Positions 1-5,375 of a stretch of 5,702 nucleotides of DNA are shown piece by piece. Where the stretch lies: the NCBI GenBank assembly GCA_023395775.1, contig JAEWYA010000070.1, positions 1-5,702 of the forward strand, written 5' to 3'. The stretch is from Bacillota bacterium (GTDB taxonomy: Bacteria > Bacillota > Clostridia > Oscillospirales > Oscillospiraceae). How positions within the stretch are numbered: position 1 is the first letter of the stretch; each line of letters starts with the position of its first letter. Both the position numbers and the translations under genes were made by a program. The notes under the pieces were generated by a model. That model saw nothing but the letters and a program-made list of their open reading frames with translations, was not told where the DNA came from and ran no database searches.

Positions 1-223
1 TCACGTCCACGGCGTAGCATCCGCCGTAATACCGGTGCCCGGGATAGCCCTCGGCATACTTGTTGGTCAGGCAGGTGCCCATGGTCAGCATGACCGCCTC
101 GCTGACGATATTCTCGCTGGCAATCAGTTCGATGTTCCGGCGCTCACGGGCGAATTCCTCTTTGATGGACGCTCCCACCTCGGGATCAAACTTGGAAATA
201 AAGTCCATGGTCTCGTGCATCAT
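1..223 (-). CDS. glyA: Serine hydroxymethyltransferase, N-terminal part (runs off the window)
   Basis: PLP-dependent cytosolic enzyme that interconverts serine and glycine while loading a one-carbon unit on tetrahydrofolate. The first 74 residues are visible. They contain the family blocks IELIASEN (about residues 31-38, with the serine that contacts the PLP phosphate) and NKYAEGYPGHRYYGG (about 54-68, with the Tyr and Glu of the active site). The catalytic PLP lysine lies beyond the window. Three in-frame ATGs lie at 223, 220 and 208; I chose 223 because AAAGGAG precedes it by 9 bases, but 220 is nearly as good. The gene is preceded by its own promoter in the gap after the membrane-anchored protein gene. 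The cyclo-ligase two genes upstream acts on 5-formyl-THF, a by-product of this enzyme. Family identity is very clear; the break is only the window edge. Confidence 0.97.
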   Translation of the reverse strand, partial: MMHETMDFISKFDPEVGASIKEEFARERRNIELIASENIVSEAVMLTMGTCLTNKYAEGYPGHRYYGGCYAVDV

Positions 224-315
224 AATAAAAGTCTCCTTTGTTTGTGTATTTATCCACACGCCAAGAGTCAGCCTAGTCTCTTTTACAGGTTTCGAAAAAA
301 TCCGTCCATAATATC

Positions 316-345
316 ATTATAGTACAAAGAATATAAATTTGTAAA
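316..345 (-). promoter_or_regulatory. Putative sigma-A promoter of glyA
   Basis: On the minus strand, TTTACA (345-340) and a perfect TATAAT (321-316) are separated by 18 bases. This lies about 95 bases upstream of the glyA start, in a short AT-rich gap within otherwise GC-rich DNA. It suggests glyA is transcribed independently of the dinB operon. No clear intrinsic terminator is visible between the upstream gene and this promoter, so read-through is also possible. The leader between promoter and glyA shows no structure I recognise. Confidence 0.6.
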
Positions 346-357
346 GACAAAAAATTT

Positions 358-1251
358 TTATTTTTTCGGCCAGGTCAGGGTGGGCGATGCGGCCTGCGGC
401 CAGGATGCCACGGCGTATGTGTCCGTGATCTGCCAGCGGCCCACGGGGTACTCATATCCGACGCCGTATTCGTCCGCGCAGGAAAAGTGCAGCTCCATCT
501 CGTCGCCGGGTTCCACGGGCCGTCCCTGTCCGTCGGCGGTGTCCCAGTAAAGAAAGGTCTGCGACCCGCCGCCGCCCGCATCCCTGGGAAGCGCCGGCTT
601 GCAGGGAGTCTCCGCCAGCAGCTTTCCGTTTTTGTAAAGGCGGAAGGCCGCTTCGTCCGCGTCGGGCGTCGGCAGCTCCGCGCTCCACTCCGCTTGGTAA
701 AACTGTCCCCGCTCCGCATTGTACAGCACCTCGCCCATGCAGTTCAAAAGCCGCCCCGGCAGCAGGTCTGCAACGGACGAGCAGGTCTGCAACACCCGCT
801 CTCCGCCGTCCGTGCGAAGGACAAGCTCCAAAGCGGCCGCGTCCATGGGCAGCTCAAAATCCGCAGAATAACCCGTTCCGTCAGGGCCGGAGGAAAAGGG
901 CATGTCCGTCCAGTCGAATTTCCCGGCGGGGCCGAACCCGTTGACGACCAGTTCCGGATTTTCCTCCTGGATGTCCCTCCCGGTGGTCAAAGCTACGTGA
1001 AATTTCACCTGCCTCTTTTCCAAATCCATGCGCTTAAGCTCTGCGGAGTAGGACAAAACCGGGTTTTCCTCCTCCCGCTCCAACTCCTTGATGCGGGTAT
1101 CCAGCCCGGTCTGCGTCTCCTCCAGCCGGGCCTCCAGCGCGCCAAGCCGCTCTCCCAGGCTGTCCAGGCGGGATTGCTGTACAACAATCCCGGCGGAAAG
1201 CAGGATCAGCGCGACGCACAGTACGGCCGCAAACCATTCTTTCTGCAGCAT
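358..1251 (-). CDS. Membrane-anchored coiled-coil protein of unknown function
   Basis: I do not recognise this family. The predicted protein (297 aa) has a short N-terminus, one hydrophobic segment (about residues 6-24), a charged leucine-rich coiled coil (about 25-62), and a larger soluble part to the end. The soluble part reads as two beta-rich halves (about 65-165 and 170-285) with similar strand patterns such as FRLYKNGKLL. The likely topology is cytoplasmic N-terminus, one membrane span, then a coiled-coil stalk carrying Ig-like domains outside; this is inference. There is no lipobox and no catalytic motif. I chose the ATG at 1251 because AGAAGGG (1267-1261) lies 9 bases before it; ATG 1257 is only 3 bases away, and a longer form from 1296 would overlap the cyclo-ligase. 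The start lies 16 bases after the cyclo-ligase stop, so it is the last gene of the dinB operon. Confidence 0.85.
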   Translation of the reverse strand: MLQKEWFAAVLCVALILLSAGIVVQQSRLDSLGERLGALEARLEETQTGLDTRIKELEREEENPVLSYSAELKRMDLEKRQVKFHVALTTGRDIQEENPELVVNGFGPAGKFDWTDMPFSSGPDGTGYSADFELPMDAAALELVLRTDGGERVLQTCSSVADLLPGRLLNCMGEVLYNAERGQFYQAEWSAELPTPDADEAAFRLYKNGKLLAETPCKPALPRDAGGGGSQTFLYWDTADGQGRPVEPGDEMELHFSCADEYGVGYEYPVGRWQITDTYAVASWPQAASPTLTWPKK

Positions 1252-1267
1252 ACGCATTTTCCCTTCT

Positions 1268-1855
1268 CTATATCCGGGCGGGAACGCCGTCCTCATACAG
1301 TCCGCTCTCCGTCACCACCCAGGGAACCGGCATATCATGAGGCTCCATGGGGATGTCCTCCCGCAGCAGCTGTTCCCGGCACAAAAGCACCGCGCTGCCC
1401 CGGTAGGCGGCAAGGAAACGGTCATAGTATCCGCCGCCCTTCCCCAGCCGGTGCCCCGCGCGGCTGCAGCTGAGGCACGGGAGTACGGCAAAATCCACCT
1501 CGTCCGGCGTCAGGCGCGGACATTCGGGAGCCGGTTCCAAAATTCCGTATGCTCCCTTGACCAGTCGGTCCAGGGACTCCACGACCCGCAGCTCCATGAT
1601 GCCCGGCTCCGCCGTGCACAGCGGAAGGCACAGCCGTTTTCCCCTTGCCAGCGCGTCGATTAAAATTGCGCGGGTATCGATCTCCCGCGCGGTGCCCATA
1701 AAACAGAACACCGTGTCCGCATCCCGATAGTCCGGCAGCGCACAGACCAAAGCGGCAATGGCTGCGGCGGACTGCTCTTTGTAGCGGGGAGAGAGCTCCC
1801 GCTCCTGCGCCCGGACGCGCCGGCGCAGCTCCTTTTTCTCCTCTGCAATCGTCAT
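1268..1855 (-). CDS. fau: 5-formyltetrahydrofolate cyclo-ligase
   Basis: ATP-dependent cytosolic enzyme (EC 6.3.3.2, MTHFS/YgfA family) that converts 5-formyl-THF to 5,10-methenyl-THF, returning this storage or dead-end folate to one-carbon metabolism. The 195-residue length is normal. Visible signatures are the basic N-terminal helix KKELRRRVR, MGTAREIDT (about 53-61), the GILEP block (about 104-108), the glycine-rich nucleotide/folate loop GHRLGKGGGYYDR (about 134-146), and a C-terminal block HDMPVPWVVTE matching the family's pattern. Its ATG overlaps the dinB stop in an ATGA (1855-1852), and AAGGAGG inside the dinB end lies 10 bases upstream, so it is translationally coupled to dinB. The stop is TAG at 1270-1268. 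The product is certain; the symbol varies between genomes (fau, ygfA, yqgN). Confidence 0.96.
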   Translation of the reverse strand: MTIAEEKKELRRRVRAQERELSPRYKEQSAAAIAALVCALPDYRDADTVFCFMGTAREIDTRAILIDALARGKRLCLPLCTAEPGIMELRVVESLDRLVKGAYGILEPAPECPRLTPDEVDFAVLPCLSCSRAGHRLGKGGGYYDRFLAAYRGSAVLLCREQLLREDIPMEPHDMPVPWVVTESGLYEDGVPARI

Positions 1856-3063
1856 GACAGGGGGTCCTCCTTTTTTTCCGGGCCCGTTGCGCCGAAGCGC
1901 ACCGCGCCCATACCGTATTTCCCGCGAATCTGATCCATCGCGGATTCCAGCTTTTCCTGTTTCTCCCGTTTTGGGCCGAGATCATCCAGCAGGTCCACCT
2001 GCTCATAGGCATCGGCGCTGTCCGTCAGAGCGATGGCGGTAACGGTCAGCATCCGGATGGGTGCGGGCGGCTTCCAGAAGGTTTCCAGAAGCTCCATGGC
2101 GCCGTCCCCCAGTTCCCGCATCAGATGGGTGGGCGAGGCAAGCCTTTTTTGCCGGGAGCGATCCTGAAAGTCCGGCGTCCGCAGCGTCACCGCCACGCCG
2201 CCGGCATACATCCCGCATTGGCGCAGCCGCGTCGCCACGTCGTCCGCCAGCAGACTCAGCGCCGCGCTCACCTCTCCCCGGCGAGTCAGATCCTTTTGGA
2301 AGGTGGATCCGCTGCCGATGGACTTGGGCAGCTCCGTCTCATTTCGGGAGCGCACCGGTTCCCGCTCCAGCCCGTTGGCGTACTCGTGCAGCTGGCGGCC
2401 CATTTTGCCCATCAGCGCCTCCAGCTGCCCCACGTCCATGGCGGCAAGCTCTCCGATGGTCTTCACGCCGAACTGTGCCAGAGTTGCCCGGGCAGCCTTG
2501 CCCACAAAGAGCAGATCGCCCACCGGCAGGGGCCACACTAAGTCCTTCCAGTTTTCAGGAGAAATCACCGTGGTTGCGTCCGGCTTTTTGTAATCGCTGC
2601 CCAGCTTTGCGAAAACCTTATTGAAGCTGACGCCCACCGACAGCGTCAGCCCCAGTTCCCGCTTCACCCTGGCGCGAATTTCGTCGGCGACGGCTTTTCC
2701 CTCCCCGCCCAGCAGGTGAAGCGACCCGGTTATATCCAGCCAGCTCTCGTCCACGCTGAAGGGCTCCACCAGATCGGTGTACTGGTCATAAATCGCGTTG
2801 ATCCTCCGGGAGTATTCCCGATACAGATGGTGGTGAGGCGGTAAAAGCACCAGACCGGGGCATTTTTTTCGCGCCTGCCAGATCGTCTCGGCGGTGACAA
2901 TCCCAAATTTTTTCGCCGCCTCGTTCTTTGCCAAAACAATCCCGTGCCGGGAGGACGGGTCGCCGCACACAGCCACCGGCGCGTCCCGCAACTCCGGATG
3001 GGAAAGAAGCTCCACTGAGGCAAAAAAGCTGTTCATGTCACAGTGCAGAATCACACGCGCCAT
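1852..3063 (-). CDS. dinB: DNA polymerase IV (Y-family translesion polymerase)
   Basis: Error-prone polymerase that copies past damaged bases; it has no proofreading domain. The protein is 403 aa, in the range of Firmicutes DinB and longer than the 351-aa E. coli enzyme. Motifs: catalytic Asp9 in HCDMNSFFASVE with Phe14 at the steric-gate position; Asp105 and Glu106 in FSVDESWLDITGS completing the metal site; SVGVSFNKVFAKLGSDYKKP (about 142-161); a helix-hairpin-helix region (about 180-215); and a little-finger domain (about 240-345). Near the C-terminus QVDLLDD (355-361) sits where related enzymes carry the sliding-clamp motif QLxLF, with Leu in place of the final Phe. Start ATG 3063 has AAGGGGGG about 8 bases upstream. 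It is first in an operon with the cyclo-ligase and the membrane-anchored protein, and a candidate LexA box overlaps its promoter. Confidence 0.97.
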   Translation of the reverse strand: MARVILHCDMNSFFASVELLSHPELRDAPVAVCGDPSSRHGIVLAKNEAAKKFGIVTAETIWQARKKCPGLVLLPPHHHLYREYSRRINAIYDQYTDLVEPFSVDESWLDITGSLHLLGGEGKAVADEIRARVKRELGLTLSVGVSFNKVFAKLGSDYKKPDATTVISPENWKDLVWPLPVGDLLFVGKAARATLAQFGVKTIGELAAMDVGQLEALMGKMGRQLHEYANGLEREPVRSRNETELPKSIGSGSTFQKDLTRRGEVSAALSLLADDVATRLRQCGMYAGGVAVTLRTPDFQDRSRQKRLASPTHLMRELGDGAMELLETFWKPPAPIRMLTVTAIALTDSADAYEQVDLLDDLGPKREKQEKLESAMDQIRGKYGMGAVRFGATGPEKKEDPLS

Positions 3064-3101
3064 CCCGCCGTCCCCCCCTTAAAGCTTTCGGTGTCGCTTC
3101 A

Positions 3102-3129
3102 ATTATAGCACAAATGTTCGTATTTGCAA
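3102..3129 (-). promoter_or_regulatory. Putative promoter of the dinB operon
   Basis: On the minus strand there is an extended -10 element, TGCTATAAT, with TATAAT at 3107-3102. A weak -35, TTGCAA (3129-3124), lies 16 bases upstream. The start would fall about 30 bases before the dinB ribosome binding site. It is the only good promoter between the glycosyltransferase and dinB. Confidence 0.6.
3107..3120 (-). promoter_or_regulatory. Candidate LexA (SOS) operator
   Basis: The minus-strand sequence CGAACATTTGTGCT resembles the Gram-positive LexA/DinR box CGAACRNRYGTTYC. The left half CGAAC is perfect; the right half GTGC matches GTTC at three of four bases. It lies between the -35 and -10 of the dinB promoter and touches the -10, where bound LexA would block polymerase. 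SOS control of dinB is common, which supports the reading, but the right half is imperfect. Confidence 0.5.
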
Positions 3130-3138
3130 GATTCAAAT

Positions 3139-3261
3139 TTACAGAAGCTGAATTGATGACCCTGAAAACTCAGGATTCATAAACAGGTGGCTCAAATTCA
3201 AGCTAGCGCATAGCCCACTTTCCGTTTGACATTTGATGTTAATCCATTCCTGTTTACTCAT
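3139..3261 (-). CDS. Possible small ORF of 40 residues, unknown
   Basis: An ATG at 3261 opens a 40-residue frame beginning MSKQEWINIK and ending at TAA just upstream of the dinB promoter. AGGGGG lies 7 bases before the ATG, which is acceptable for a ribosome binding site. That AGGGGG is the 3' arm of the perfect hairpin at 3269-3304, so translation would be masked when the hairpin forms. I recognise no family and see no membrane segment or motif. It could equally be a chance frame or a scrap of a lost gene. Confidence 0.25.
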   Translation of the reverse strand: MSKQEWINIKCQTESGLCASLNLSHLFMNPEFSGSSIQLL

Positions 3262-3268
3262 AATAATA

Positions 3269-3304
3269 CCCCCTGATGTAGTTCTATTTTCCTACATCAG
3301 GGGG
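3269..3304 (-). terminator. Perfect 13-bp hairpin after the glycosyltransferase; probable terminator
   Basis: Arms CCCCCTGATGTAG and CTACATCAGGGGG (3269-3281 and 3292-3304) pair perfectly around a 10-base loop. On the minus strand the hairpin is followed by TATTATTA, a weak U-rich tract, so it may end the glycosyltransferase transcript. It lies 34 bases after the stop of the shifted frame that ends at 3339, and 119 bases after the annotated stop at 3424. An alternative role is a translational switch, because its 3' arm holds the likely ribosome binding site of the 40-residue ORF. Confidence 0.5.
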
Positions 3305-3338
3305 CATCTTGTCTATTATCCGCTTTTACGGAACCTGT

Positions 3339-3452
3339 TCAACTTTTTGTCTGCCAGAGGGCTTCCCTATTACCCCTATTACGTTTGCGGTTGCTCAAAG
3401 CATACTCATCTTTCGATTGCTGTTTAATGTCCACTTTGGCTTCCTGTTGCAA
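3339..3452 (-). other. Out-of-frame C-terminal continuation of the glycosyltransferase
   Basis: In the +1 frame relative to the glycosyltransferase, an open stretch of 37 codons joins smoothly after the residues SKFDT and continues LQQEAKVDIK, then a hydrophilic Lys/Arg/Gln-rich tail ending ALWQTKS before TGA (3341-3339). Joined with the upstream frame this gives a more family-like end (HNSVSKFDTLQQEAK) than the present LATGSQSGH. One extra base around 3453 would explain the break. This could be a real mutation, a sequence error or a chance frame. Confidence 0.35.
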
Positions 3453-4725
3453 GCGTGTCAAACTTGGACACCGAATTGTGCTCAATATGTGTCCAGCTAA
3501 CATTACGCTTTAATGCCACAAACGTAATGGGTATATAAGTCGCCATAAAAATTGGGAAAACCCAAATATACCGCACCTTCTGCCAGGAAGTCGCTTTGAT
3601 CCGTTTCCACTCGCAAGCTACCGTGAGCGCTCCATAAATCACCAGGCCGATATAGAAGTTGACAATTGCAAGCGCAAGGTATCGCGAAGTTTGGATGGCA
3701 ATCAGGTGCATCCAGAAGTGCGGTTGAAAAGCTACGCCTAAGAGCATCAGTACATTGAAAACAATTGCAAACACCGCCAAAAACACGCAGGGCGCCACGG
3801 TCATCAAAAAGTCATAACAGGACATTTTCGCATTTGGAGAGGTAAAGATGCCTTTGACCAAACCGAGTGCGTATTTTTTGTTGACCTGAAAAAACCCTTT
3901 CGCCCAGCGCAGCCGTTGGCTCCAGGACTGGCTGAACGATGTAGGCTGCTCATCATATACAATCGCACTGTCGCAATAACCAATCTTGTGCCCGTTAATG
4001 ACGCAGTTCACCGAAAATTGGATATCTTCCGTAAGCAGATGAAAAGGCCAGCCACTATTTTCGTCGATCATACGCTGGGACACGAAGAATCCCGTACCAG
4101 AAACCGCGCATGAGTTTCCAAGGAGCATTCGCGGATAATTGAGAAACCTCGCTTCACGCAGAAACCAGATAGAGTATCCGGCGGTAATCCAGTTCGCACT
4201 GAAATTCTTGGAGTTGCGGTAGCAGGTAATGACTTCATAACCTTTTTCATAAGTCTTATTCATCTCGGTAACAAAGTTGGGGTCAACAATGTTGTCGGCA
4301 TCGAAGATGAAATAGCCGTCGTAGGCATCCTGCCCTTTATCCTCTTTGATTTTGGAGAGTAGGTTGTCAAGCGCATAGCCTTTGCCAACCTGCTTCTTGT
4401 TATAGCGCTCATAGACGATTGCGCCGGCTTCTCTTGCCGTACGTGCTGTGCTGTCAGTACAGTTGTCTGCCAGAACATAGATATCCAGCAGATCGCTGGG
4501 ATAATTCTGCTTTTTTAGGCTGTCAATCAGTTCCCCTATTACACCCTCTTCGTTTCGGGCGCAAATAAGCGTTGCAAACTTATGAAGTTGAAACGCTTCT
4601 TTCTCCGGTCTGACTTTTCTGAAGACCAATCCAATTATTGTATAAAGATACTGATAAAGATATGCAACAGTCATCAACACAACAATTGCCATATTGACCT
4701 TAATAACAAATCTTAGTGTTTCCAA
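3424..4725 (-). CDS. Membrane-embedded family 2 glycosyltransferase (polysaccharide-synthase type)
   Basis: Likely transfers sugars from a nucleotide-sugar to a growing glycan at the inner face of the membrane, like the cellulose/hyaluronan/poly-GlcNAc synthase branch of GT2; the substrate is unknown. Of 433 aa, one N-terminal membrane segment (about 10-34) precedes the catalytic domain: ADNCTDST (86-93, first Asp), FDADN (141-145, metal-binding DxD), LLTEDIQFS (230-238, catalytic Asp234) and QRLRW (270-274, the Q-x-x-R-W acceptor motif). Three hydrophobic segments follow (about 305-333, 346-370, 387-406). There is no PilZ domain and no partner gene nearby. The start is TTG at 4725, chosen because AGGAGG (4739-4734) lies 8 bases upstream; the first ATG is codon 12. 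The gene is visibly more AT-rich than dinB or rpoC, suggesting transfer. The C-terminus may be frameshifted near 3453. Family is certain, product specificity is not. Confidence 0.93.
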   Translation of the reverse strand: METLRFVIKVNMAIVVLMTVAYLYQYLYTIIGLVFRKVRPEKEAFQLHKFATLICARNEEGVIGELIDSLKKQNYPSDLLDIYVLADNCTDSTARTAREAGAIVYERYNKKQVGKGYALDNLLSKIKEDKGQDAYDGYFIFDADNIVDPNFVTEMNKTYEKGYEVITCYRNSKNFSANWITAGYSIWFLREARFLNYPRMLLGNSCAVSGTGFFVSQRMIDENSGWPFHLLTEDIQFSVNCVINGHKIGYCDSAIVYDEQPTSFSQSWSQRLRWAKGFFQVNKKYALGLVKGIFTSPNAKMSCYDFLMTVAPCVFLAVFAIVFNVLMLLGVAFQPHFWMHLIAIQTSRYLALAIVNFYIGLVIYGALTVACEWKRIKATSWQKVRYIWVFPIFMATYIPITFVALKRNVSWTHIEHNSVSKFDTLATGSQSGH

Positions 4726-4733
4726 TGGTAAAG

Positions 4734-4739
4734 CCTCCT
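4734..4739 (-). promoter_or_regulatory. Ribosome binding site deciding the TTG start
   Basis: A consensus AGGAGG sits 8 bases before the TTG at 4725-4723. No similar site precedes the in-frame ATG at 4692, so TTG is the better start. The UAG stop of the 38-residue upstream ORF overlaps this site. Confidence 0.75.
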
Positions 4740-4854
4740 ATGGTAAGCTCAAAATTCTTTCCATGCACAGTTGCTGGGGATAATTGCTCCATTTAGGAGT
4801 TCTGGCCCTCCAAGACCGGTGGGTTCTTTGCGATTGGCGGCAAATGTTTGTCAT
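4738..4854 (-). CDS. Possible 38-residue leader ORF of the glycosyltransferase
   Basis: An ATG at 4854 is preceded by AAGGGG at a 6-base spacing and opens a 38-residue basic peptide (MTNICRQSQR to LSLP). Its TAG stop lies inside the glycosyltransferase ribosome binding site, the geometry expected for translational coupling or a regulatory uORF. The frame also stays open upstream to an ATG at 4893. The Arg/Trp-rich composition is unusual and the same bases can fold into hairpins (for example CTCC/GGAG around 4787-4800), so this may be structured leader RNA and not coding. I recognise no homolog. Confidence 0.25.
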   Translation of the reverse strand: MTNICRQSQRTHRSWRARTPKWSNYPQQLCMERILSLP

Positions 4855-4910
4855 TGCGTACCCCTTGTATCGTGTACCGCAAATTAGGCTCATTTCATCT
4901 TTTTCCCGAC

Positions 4911-4946
4911 ACAAAACAAAACACAGATGACAACGTCATCTGCGTT
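4911..4946 (-). terminator. Terminator-like hairpin inside the glycosyltransferase leader
   Basis: On the minus strand CAGATGAC-GTT-GTCATCTG (4942-4924) forms a perfect 8-bp stem, extendable by three more pairs across one mismatch (AAC/GTT). It is followed by GTTTTGTTTTG, a U-rich tract. It lies downstream of the promoters at 5175-5147 and 5091-5063 but about 190 bases before the TTG start, the position of an attenuator. The tract is interrupted by G, so efficiency may be moderate. It could instead mark the end of a small RNA. Confidence 0.55.
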
Positions 4947-5035
4947 CAGAAGAGTCGTATCTATAAGAATCATCTGTGGGAACGCGGATAAAACGTCCCT
5001 TAAGAGGCATGCTATAGATTCTGAACGGTTCAGAA
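4922..5035 (-). promoter_or_regulatory. Candidate conditional RNA switch (attenuator) in the glycosyltransferase leader
   Basis: On the minus strand TTCTGAAC occurs at 5035-5028 and 4951-4944, and both copies can pair with the single GTTCAGAA at 5026-5019. The distal pairing is extended by ATCTATA/TATAGAT (5019-5013 with 4965-4959), enclosing about 47 bases that contain a smaller GGGACG/CGTTCCC hairpin. CAGATGA likewise occurs twice (4976-4970 and 4942-4936), and both can pair with the 3' arm of the terminator, TCATCTG (4930-4924). Two donors competing for one acceptor, twice, next to a terminator is the layout of a riboswitch or attenuator. I cannot match it to a known class. Confidence 0.45.
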
Positions 5036-5062
5036 AAGGAAACTGTTAATTTAAATTAAATT

Positions 5063-5091
5063 TTTATATGATATCATGCCCCTCAATTCAA
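5063..5091 (-). promoter_or_regulatory. Second possible promoter of the glycosyltransferase
   Basis: On the minus strand TTGAAT (5091-5086) and TATAAA (5068-5063) are 17 bases apart in AT-rich DNA. The start would fall near 5056, just before the switch-like leader. Weaker than the promoter at 5175-5147, and AT-rich DNA produces such matches by chance. Confidence 0.4.
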
Positions 5092-5146
5092 TACTTACGC
5101 AATCCAAAAAACATTTTTTTGTCACTATTGGTAAATTTACAAACGA

Positions 5147-5175
5147 ATTTTAGCACTTCTGTCATCGCCTGTCAA
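5147..5175 (-). promoter_or_regulatory. Strong sigma-A promoter driving the glycosyltransferase leader
   Basis: On the minus strand a perfect TTGACA (5175-5170) is followed after exactly 17 bases by TAAAAT (5152-5147), preceded by TG at the extended -10 position (TGCTAAAAT). Transcription would start near 5140, giving a leader of about 415 bases before the glycosyltransferase. Confidence 0.8.
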
Positions 5176-5375
5176 GAAAAACGTAACATTATTTTGTTGG
5201 GAAATAATATATTTTTGCGCAAAGTTAAACTCAGGAACCGATGATTAACAGCTTGGATTGGTGTTGCGTATCCCAAAATGTCCGATATGACTGTCGGTTG
5301 AGGGTTCTTCGCATCCGAGTAGTCGAACAGATTCTTGACGATGTAAAAAAGATGCTCTGCCTTGTATGTCCCATT
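5172..5375 (-). other. Open stretch without a start codon, possible gene scrap
   Basis: Between the rpoC terminator and the glycosyltransferase promoter a 67-codon frame without a stop reads as plausible protein, with segments such as HLFYIVKNLFDYSDAKNP and VISDILGYATPIQAVNHRFL. It begins right after a TGA and has no early ATG, and its stop lies inside the -35 element at 5175-5170. I do not recognise the family. It could be the tail of a displaced gene or chance; nothing else is evident in 5176-5392. Confidence 0.2.

Noticed and set aside
487..1473. Long plus-strand frame of 328 codons
   Set aside because: It lies antisense to the membrane-anchored protein and the cyclo-ligase, has Arg/Pro-rich non-protein-like composition and no ribosome binding site; it is a shadow in GC-rich DNA.
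2061..2624. Plus-strand frame antisense to dinB
   Set aside because: Pro/Arg/Ser-rich composition and full overlap with the clearly conserved dinB coding frame.
4756..4854. Possible c-di-GMP-I riboswitch on the minus strand (GACAAAC and CGCAAAG blocks before the glycosyltransferase)
   Set aside because: The two short blocks recall the class and the target gene would fit, but the spacing is short, the GNRA-capped hairpin is absent and the 3' part does not match. An RF01051 hit would revive it.
4974..5003. T-box-like string on the plus strand (TGGGAACGCGG, then CGTCCCTT)
   Set aside because: It resembles the T-box antiterminator motif, but the usual AGGG before it is missing, no stem I or specifier loop is visible upstream, and no plus-strand gene follows. 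A T-box covariance search would settle it.
5019..5035. Palindrome TTCTGAACGGTTCAGAA read as a LexA or repressor operator
   Set aside because: The GAAC and GTTC halves are one base apart, not the four of a LexA box, and its arms are better explained as part of the leader RNA pairings.
5068..5244. Plus-strand frame of 58 codons beginning MISCPSIQYL
   Set aside because: No ribosome binding site, and it runs across two minus-strand promoter candidates in AT-rich DNA.
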